A DNA stretch of 29,083 nt from JAGVPT01 sp964642725 (GTDB lineage: Bacteria; Bacteroidota; Ignavibacteria; UBA10030; UBA8401): assembly GCA_964642725.1 (NCBI GenBank), contig CAZXQG010000036.1, forward strand, positions 1-29,083, in the 5' to 3' direction. Position numbers and translations under genes: made by a program. Shown piece after piece: positions 24,106 through 29,083 of this stretch. The notes below the pieces were generated by a model. It saw only the letters and a list, made by a program, of their open reading frames with translations. It did no database searches and was not told where the DNA came from. Positions within the stretch are counted from its first letter, which is position 1; each line of letters opens with the position of its first letter.

Positions 24106-26496
24106 ATGCAATTTGGATATTTCGACGATATCAACAAGGAGTATGTTGTTGAGCGGCCCGATACTCCCCGTTCGTGGAGCAACTATTTAGGCTCCACAGA
24201 ATACGGCGCAATTATCACCAACAATGCAGGAGGGTACAGCTTCTACAAATCCGCTGCACAGGGCCGTTTCACCCGTCTTCGATTCAACGTTATTCCAATG
24301 GATCAGCCGGGGCGGTATGTCTACCTTCATGACAAACGGAGCAGAGACTTCTGGTCCGCGTCGTGGCAGCCGGTTGGAAAGCCGCTGGCGGAGTACAAAA
24401 CGGAATGCCGTCACGGAACTGCATACACAAAGATCGCTTCCAACTATTCATCGATCAAGACCGAGACTCTCTTTTTTGTTCCCCTCGGACGATCATATGA
24501 ATGCTGGCTCCTCAAAGTAACAAACAACGATACAAAGAAAAGAGATCTGAGCCTATTTACGTATGTGGAGTACGCAAACAATTGGAACTTGTCCCAGGAT
24601 ATGATCAACCTTCAATATTCCCAATTCATCTCAAAGATGGATGTCGTTGACAACATCATCGACCATGGGACGAATGTCTACATGCCCGAGCGGCCCGATC
24701 ATTTTGAAGATGACGGCCAGGCACGCCACACGTTTCTTGCCGTCACGGGAGCGGAGATCAAAGGTTTCGATACGGACAGGGAAGTTTTTCTCGGTCCGTA
24801 CCGGACGTACGCAAACCCGGTCGTGGTCGAAGAAGGACGCTGCAGGAATTCGAAATCCGTCGGCGACAACGCGTGTGGAACATTGCAGGTTGACGTCGAG
24901 CTGCAGCCGGGCGAATCGAAGGAATTGGTCATCATTATGGGCATTGGCAAGGCCGGTGTTGAAGGAAAAAAGGCCTTGCAGGAATTGGGACATCCCGAAA
25001 AGGTGAAAACAGAATTCAAGAAGCTGAAGGAGTATTGGCACTCGAGGTTACAGGGGATGACCGCCGAGACGCCGGACCGGGAATTCAACAGCATGCTGAA
25101 TATGTGGAACCCGTACAACTGTCTCATCACATACGCATGGTCGCGCGCCGCAAGCCTCGTGTACACTGGTGAACGGGACGGGCTTGGATATCGTGACACT
25201 GTGCAGGACATGCTGGGAGTTCTTCACACCATTCCCGATGAAGTGAAGGAGCGCCTCGAGCTTATGATTACCGGTCAGGCTTCCACCGGCGGGGCGATGC
25301 CCGTCGTCAAGCCGTTTGCACACAGGCCGGGGAGCGAGAAGCTGCCGTCAGAAAAAGAGTACCGGTCGGATGATTGCATGTGGCTTTTCAATACGATCCC
25401 CGCTTATGTAAAAGAAACGGGTGATGTTGCTTTCTTCGACGAAGTGCTCCCGTACGCCGACGCAGGAAAAGATACGGTGGTCGGACATTTGCGGCGTGCA
25501 ATACAATTCAATCTTGACCGTTCCGGGGCGCATGGATTTCCTTGCGGCCTCTCGGCCGATTGGAATGATTGTTTGCAGTTGGGGCATGACGGCGAGACAA
25601 TTTTCGTCGCGTTCCAGTTGCGGTATGCCCTGAGAGAATACATCGAGATCTGCACGATGCTCAATAAAGCCGAAGAAGTCGGCTGGGCGAAGAATCAGCT
25701 CGCAAAACTGGACGAAAATCTCGAGAAGCACGCCTGGGATGGCGAATGGTATCTTCGCGCATTCAGGGCGGACGGTCTCAAGTTCGGGTCGAAAGAAAAT
25801 GAAGAAGCTTCGATCTTTTTGGAACCGCAGCCCTGGGCGGTGTACAGCGGTCATCTATCTGAAAAGCGGGGAACGATGCTGATGGATGTTGTGAACAAGC
25901 GCCTCTCGACAGAATATGGTCTGATGATTTGCGATCCGCCAGTCGAGAAAACCGACCCGAAGGTCATCAAAGCCGTATTGTTCAACAAGGGAATGAAAGA
26001 GAACGGCTCGATCTTTTGCCACACTCAAGGTTGGGCAATCATCGCAGAGGCGATGCTGGGAAGAGGGAACCAGGCGTACGAGTATTACCGGAAGTTCATG
26101 CCATCGGCCTATAATACAAAAGCTGAGATCCGCCAGATCGAACCGTACGTCTATTGCCAATTCACCAACAGCAAGTACAGTCCGCGGTACGGTGCATCGC
26201 GCCTTCCATGGCTGAGCGGCAGCGCTTCGTGGGCGTATTACACCGCCACTCAATACATTCTTGGAATCCAGCCCGACTACCGGGGATTGAAGATAGATCC
26301 CTGCATGCCTTCGGATTGGAAGGAAGTAAAGGTATCGCGAAAATTCAGGAAGAAAGATTTCACGATTGTCATCAGGAATAAAGATGGCGCCCAAAAGGGA
26401 GTAAAGAAAATTACGGTGAATGGCGAGGAGATCGAAGGCAACATCATTCCATTCGAAACGATGAAAGAGAAAAATGAAATCGTCGTGGTTATGTAG
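24106..26496 (+). CDS. GH94 cellobiose-type phosphorylase
   Basis: A 796-residue cytoplasmic enzyme. It starts with the N-terminal beta-sandwich of GH94 (MQFGYFDD, then TPRSWSNYLGSTEYGAIITNN), then a helical linker and the (alpha/alpha)6 barrel: WNPYNCLITYAWSRAASL, GYRDTVQDM, and the catalytic motif ADWNDCLQLG (second Asp, D488, expected as general acid), ending with EPYVYCQFTN and GSASWAYY. These match cellobiose phosphorylases, which turn cellobiose plus phosphate into glucose 1-phosphate and glucose; related activities on other beta-glucosyl disaccharides cannot be excluded. Length is typical. It processes the glucose-glucose (and perhaps epimerised glucose-mannose) units of glucomannan while GH130 takes mannosyl-glucose. 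Confidence 0.92.
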   Translation: MQFGYFDDINKEYVVERPDTPRSWSNYLGSTEYGAIITNNAGGYSFYKSAAQGRFTRLRFNVIPMDQPGRYVYLHDKRSRDFWSASWQPVGKPLAEYKTECRHGTAYTKIASNYSSIKTETLFFVPLGRSYECWLLKVTNNDTKKRDLSLFTYVEYANNWNLSQDMINLQYSQFISKMDVVDNIIDHGTNVYMPERPDHFEDDGQARHTFLAVTGAEIKGFDTDREVFLGPYRTYANPVVVEEGRCRNSKSVGDNACGTLQVDVELQPGESKELVIIMGIGKAGVEGKKALQELGHPEKVKTEFKKLKEYWHSRLQGMTAETPDREFNSMLNMWNPYNCLITYAWSRAASLVYTGERDGLGYRDTVQDMLGVLHTIPDEVKERLELMITGQASTGGAMPVVKPFAHRPGSEKLPSEKEYRSDDCMWLFNTIPAYVKETGDVAFFDEVLPYADAGKDTVVGHLRRAIQFNLDRSGAHGFPCGLSADWNDCLQLGHDGETIFVAFQLRYALREYIEICTMLNKAEEVGWAKNQLAKLDENLEKHAWDGEWYLRAFRADGLKFGSKENEEASIFLEPQPWAVYSGHLSEKRGTMLMDVVNKRLSTEYGLMICDPPVEKTDPKVIKAVLFNKGMKENGSIFCHTQGWAIIAEAMLGRGNQAYEYYRKFMPSAYNTKAEIRQIEPYVYCQFTNSKYSPRYGASRLPWLSGSASWAYYTATQYILGIQPDYRGLKIDPCMPSDWKEVKVSRKFRKKDFTIVIRNKDGAQKGVKKITVNGEEIEGNIIPFETMKEKNEIVVVM

Positions 26497-26555
26497 TGAC
26501 AAGCCAGCAGCAGAGATCCTTTTCCTGGCAGCGATTCAATTTCAATGTATCGGTA

Positions 26556-26622
26556 GGTCGGACATTTTTGTCTGACCAAAACTATTTATTTAAATTGAAC
26601 TTGACAGGCAGGAATGCCTGTC
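26556..26622. repeat. Pair of hairpin repeats downstream of GH94
   Basis: GGTCGGACA (26556-26564) pairs with TGTCTGACC (26569-26577), with one G-T pair, and GACAGGCA (26603-26610) pairs perfectly with TGCCTGTC (26615-26622) around a GGAA loop. Neither is followed by a clear T run. They lie in the 238-bp spacer before GH105. Confidence 0.6.
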
Positions 26623-26734
26623 CCACGTGCGATGTTGATTTTTCAGCAACCTGCTAGTTGGATTTTCTCATGTATACCTCGGTGTACCGCTTCCCGAACT
26701 CTCGTATCGTAGAACTTCAATAGGATATGAACCT

Positions 26735-27811
26735 ATGGAACGGCGAAATTTTATTTTTGGCCTGCCTGCCGCGGCATTGACCTTACGTTATTCTACATCT
26801 CTTGCGCAGAGCGATGATAACCATTCCTCAGTATCATCATCGCGTGACGCGATGGTTGAAAAAGTTAAACTCGCAATGCTCTCTCTTCAGCGAGCCACGT
26901 GGGAACAAGGGGTCGCGATGCAGGCGATGCTTGAGGTGGGAGAGCATGAACTCGTTATCCTGATGGCCAAAGACTCCGTCCTCCGTCAGTCGCCGGACGG
27001 TCGGCTCGCTATGTTAGGAGAGGAATTTGCATTGAGCGATGCCTGCTGTCCGGGTGAAGCCGTGTTGTGGGCGGCAAAAAGAACCGGAGACCAAACTCTC
27101 ATGAATGGTTTCAACAAATTAGTGGACTATGTTTTGAACAAAGCTCCGCGCACGAAGGATGGGATCATTTATCATTTCACAAACATCCCTCAGGTTTGGA
27201 GCGATATCATGTACATGCTTCCACCTTTCCTTGCAGTGGCCGGGAAATATGACGAAGCGATCAAACAGATAGACGGGGCGAGAAGTTTTCTCTGGAACTC
27301 CGACAAGAAACTCTTGTCGCATATGTGGGATTGTGAGAAACAGGCTTTTGTGCGAAAAGACTGCTGGGGTGTCGGCAATGGATGGTCGGCAGCGGGCATT
27401 ACGAGAGTTATCCGGGTACTCCCAGATTCCATGCAGGCCGAAAAGAAAGAACTGATCGGGTATGTGAAAGACATCATCGATGGATGCCTTGCGCACATGC
27501 GGGAAGACGGCCTTTTTCATAACATCGTGGACGATCCTCACTCATTTGTCGAGACGAACCTCGCACAAATGATGGCGTATTCTATCTATCGCGGAATCCG
27601 GGGAGGGTGGATCGACGAGAGCTACAAAGCAAAAGCAGATAAGATGCGGCTCGCCGCGCATTCAAAGGTCGATGAGCTTGGATTAGTACAAGGAGTCTGC
27701 GGTTCTCCTGAATTCGACCACCCGGGAACTGCCACCGAGGGCCAGGCTTTTTTTATTATGATGGAAGCGGCGTACAACGAGTTGAATGATGGCAGTAAAT
27801 CGAAGAAGTAA
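26735..27811 (+). CDS. GH105/GH88-like unsaturated glycuronyl hydrolase, exported (possible Tat signal)
   Basis: A 358-residue (alpha/alpha)6-barrel protein. It begins MERRNFIFGLPAAALTL, which resembles a twin-arginine signal, with possible cleavage after SLAQ. Family features: QVWSDIMYM with D157 at the place of the GH105 catalytic Asp (vW-x-D-x-YM), WGVGNGWSAAG at 211-221, and a C-terminal GTATEGQAF. GH105 enzymes remove unsaturated uronic acid from products of polysaccharide lyases, mostly from rhamnogalacturonan. No lyase gene is in the window, so its supplier must be elsewhere. AGGA 9 nt upstream supports the start. The final residues (SKSKK) and the stop come from the beginning of a purine-rich repeat. 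Confidence 0.8.
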   Translation: MERRNFIFGLPAAALTLRYSTSLAQSDDNHSSVSSSRDAMVEKVKLAMLSLQRATWEQGVAMQAMLEVGEHELVILMAKDSVLRQSPDGRLAMLGEEFALSDACCPGEAVLWAAKRTGDQTLMNGFNKLVDYVLNKAPRTKDGIIYHFTNIPQVWSDIMYMLPPFLAVAGKYDEAIKQIDGARSFLWNSDKKLLSHMWDCEKQAFVRKDCWGVGNGWSAAGITRVIRVLPDSMQAEKKELIGYVKDIIDGCLAHMREDGLFHNIVDDPHSFVETNLAQMMAYSIYRGIRGGWIDESYKAKADKMRLAAHSKVDELGLVQGVCGSPEFDHPGTATEGQAFFIMMEAAYNELNDGSKSKK

Positions 27812-27876
27812 GAAGTAGAAAGTAAGGAGTAAGAAGTAGGAGGTAAAAAGTAGGAAGTAAAAAGTAAGAAATAGGG
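27802..27876. repeat. Purine-rich AAGTA microsatellite-like repeat
   Basis: About ten imperfect units of a 6-10-base AGTARGA-type word, without C on the plus strand. It overlaps the end of the GH105 gene. Confidence 0.75.
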
Positions 27877-28030
27877 AGCTTGATGTTATCGAGGATTTTT
27901 GTCGAGCAATCTGTTTCAAAGTGCCTTGATACTTGTAACATTTCGCGCGAGGTTGATTTCACTCGTTTTCGATCTTAACAGATTCAATTTTTTTTCCTTC
28001 GCGCTAATAAAGCCCTCCCCCAAAGAGATA
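27877..28030. other. Non-coding spacer
   Basis: No gene, RNA or clear promoter is recognised. A run of T at about 27989-27996 follows no stable stem. Confidence 0.4.
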
Positions 28031-28243
28031 GTAGTGGGGTCTTTTGCTTCTCGTCGTAAAAACTGATGTTCACCCTGATCCCGCCGAAAAGCGGCGGGAC
28101 GCGACGGTCTCCTTCTGAGCCATAGGCTCATGCGCCTCCGGCGCAGACGCGCTCCGCTTGCTCAGGATGAGCCGTCGCGGCGGAGTCGAAGGGACCAGTT
28201 TAGCATCGCTTGGTCTCCACATTCATTCAAAAGACCCCACCAC
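28031..28243. repeat. Fold-back, MITE-like element with 16-bp terminal inverted repeats
   Basis: GTAGTGGGGTCTTTTG (28031-28046) and CAAAAGACCCCACCAC (28228-28243) are inverted copies with one mismatch. Inside are stems CCCGCCG/CGGCGGG, GAGCC/GGCTC, GCGCC/GGCGC and the GCGACGG / CCGTCGC pair, plus the GCTCAGGATGA word shared with 5395-5473. No protein is encoded. Confidence 0.65.
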
Positions 28244-28431
28244 CAAAGAGATTTGCATTTATCCCCCAATCTCGTTATGCTGTAATAGCCATAACAATCG
28301 ATTCAAACAGCTTTTGTGCATCAAGACCCTGGCGGGTTACTTCCAAGTTTTTGCCATGAAGTACGTTATTGATGGATTATCTATTGGCTTGGATGGACAG
28401 ATGCATTTTATTTAGCAGAGGAGATGAAGTC
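28244..28431. other. Spacer before the last gene
   Basis: The only functional signal I can support is GAGGAG at 28418-28423, the ribosome site of the following gene. An 85-codon frame here has no family features and begins inside the fold-back repeat. Confidence 0.4.
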
Positions 28432-29083
28432 ATGATCTTCCACATGTGCTCGAGGAAACTGGGAATTGTCATCGCAGTTGCCGGCGTGCAAGTTTTGCCA
28501 TTAAGCGCCCAGCCTAAATCGAGACGGTCGGACATAACGATCAAGCAATTAGGTGTTGTTGGCAATAACACGGTACGCATCAAGCGCGACCCGGCTTCAG
28601 GCAAGCTCTATATATTACAAAATAACGGGCTCATCCAACGAGTCAATTTTGGATCGGGGGGTTCTGCGACTTTAACGACTGTTTATCAACCTTCCGATGA
28701 TAGCGTAAACGCTCCCCTGGGAATCACGTTTGGTCCGGACGGGACAATGTATCTGACGGGAAATGATTCGACCGGAGTCATTGGGACAGCAGTCGTCGTT
28801 AAAGGAGTTCCCGATGTACCCGGCAGTGAGAACAGAACATGGAGTGTCATAGCGCGGACAGTTGGATATCGGTACGGCAATATCTATAATCATCGAGTGA
28901 ACGCTGTTATTCTCAATCCTACCGGAGACTCTCTCTACGTCAACAGCGGTGCCGCCACCGATCATGGTGAAATGCACGGCGGGTACCGGGAAGCGGGACT
29001 CACGTCGATTATTTGGAAGCTGCCGACAAGCGGGCATGATATCGTACTGCAGGATGACCGGGAATGGCTTCGGTCGAACGGAT
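28432..29083 (+). CDS. PQQ-type sugar dehydrogenase-like beta-propeller protein, exported (3' truncated)
   Basis: The frame is open from this ATG to the window end (217 residues visible). A GAGGAG sits 8 nt upstream. The N-terminus is a signal peptide (MIFHMCSRKLGIVIAVAG...LSA). What follows has blades of a beta-propeller: GPDGTMYLTGND near residue 101, and YNHRVNAVILNPTGDSLYVNSGAATDHGE at 152-180 (H154-R155), similar to soluble glucose/sorbosone dehydrogenases that oxidise aldoses with PQQ. The cofactor residues lie partly beyond the window, so the enzyme activity is tentative; a non-enzymatic sugar-binding propeller is the alternative. Confidence 0.7.
   Translation, partial: MIFHMCSRKLGIVIAVAGVQVLPLSAQPKSRRSDITIKQLGVVGNNTVRIKRDPASGKLYILQNNGLIQRVNFGSGGSATLTTVYQPSDDSVNAPLGITFGPDGTMYLTGNDSTGVIGTAVVVKGVPDVPGSENRTWSVIARTVGYRYGNIYNHRVNAVILNPTGDSLYVNSGAATDHGEMHGGYREAGLTSIIWKLPTSGHDIVLQDDREWLRSNG

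Noticed and set aside
25855..26502. 215-codon minus-strand frame opposite the GH94 gene
   Set aside because: Shadow frame; the plus strand encodes conserved GH94 motifs.
28158..28415. 85-codon plus-strand frame before the last gene
   Set aside because: Begins inside the fold-back repeat and shows no ribosome site or domain.
27877..28431. Riboswitch or structured RNA upstream of the dehydrogenase-like gene
   Set aside because: The structure there is explained by repeat palindromes; no known aptamer pattern was recognised.

Overview
The window reads as a carbohydrate-degradation island from a Gram-negative bacterium of the FCB group (Bacteroidota/Ignavibacteriota-like). The clearest taxonomic sign is the C-terminal Por/T9SS sorting domain on the first gene (core YPNPFNP, then a GIYFYSIKSG-type end), a secretion system confined to that superphylum. 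Serine-rich lipobox signals (..FSSC, ..LSSC) on two mannanases and the type of intergenic palindromes fit this. The assignment is inferred from protein style; no rRNA or marker gene is present.

Layout: 2-3841 is the 3' part of a large T9SS-exported protein with a beta-helix, closed by a strong terminator. 3993-5303 (minus) is a GT-C glycosyltransferase. 5888-8580 holds a GH5_7-type mannanase lipoprotein and a GH26 mannanase lipoprotein. 8855-10402 is a GH28-like protein. 10424-10779 is a hairpin-rich tandem repeat. 10780-12390 (minus) is a second GT-C glycosyltransferase and 12550-13653 (minus) a CE2-type acetyl esterase. 13840-16182 is an unusual exported fusion of an AGE-family disaccharide 2-epimerase with a GH26 mannanase. 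Then follow GH2 (16360), GH9 (18533), a GPH-family sugar:cation symporter (21293), a GH130 phosphorylase (22917), a GH94 phosphorylase (24106), a GH105 hydrolase (26735) and the start of a PQQ-type sugar dehydrogenase-like beta-propeller protein (28432, cut by the window end).

Together the genes describe acetylated (gluco)mannan use. Surface or periplasmic GH5/GH26 enzymes cut the backbone, CE2 removes acetyl groups, GH2 and GH9 trim beta-mannosyl/galactosyl and beta-glucan parts, the epimerase domain converts mannobiose to mannosyl-glucose (and possibly cellobiose to glucosyl-mannose), the GPH symporter imports small sugars, and the cytoplasmic GH130 and GH94 phosphorylases split them with phosphate, saving ATP. 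GH28 and GH105 point to a pectin side activity. No SusC/SusD pair and no regulator is present. The standout is the epimerase fused to a mannanase behind an export signal: in the known mannobiose pathway that step is a separate cytoplasmic enzyme.

Most genes stand apart by 100-600 bp, and most plus-strand spacers carry palindromic, REP-like or MITE-like repeats, two of which (8606-8825 and 12454-12547) are opposite-orientation members of one terminal-inverted-repeat family.
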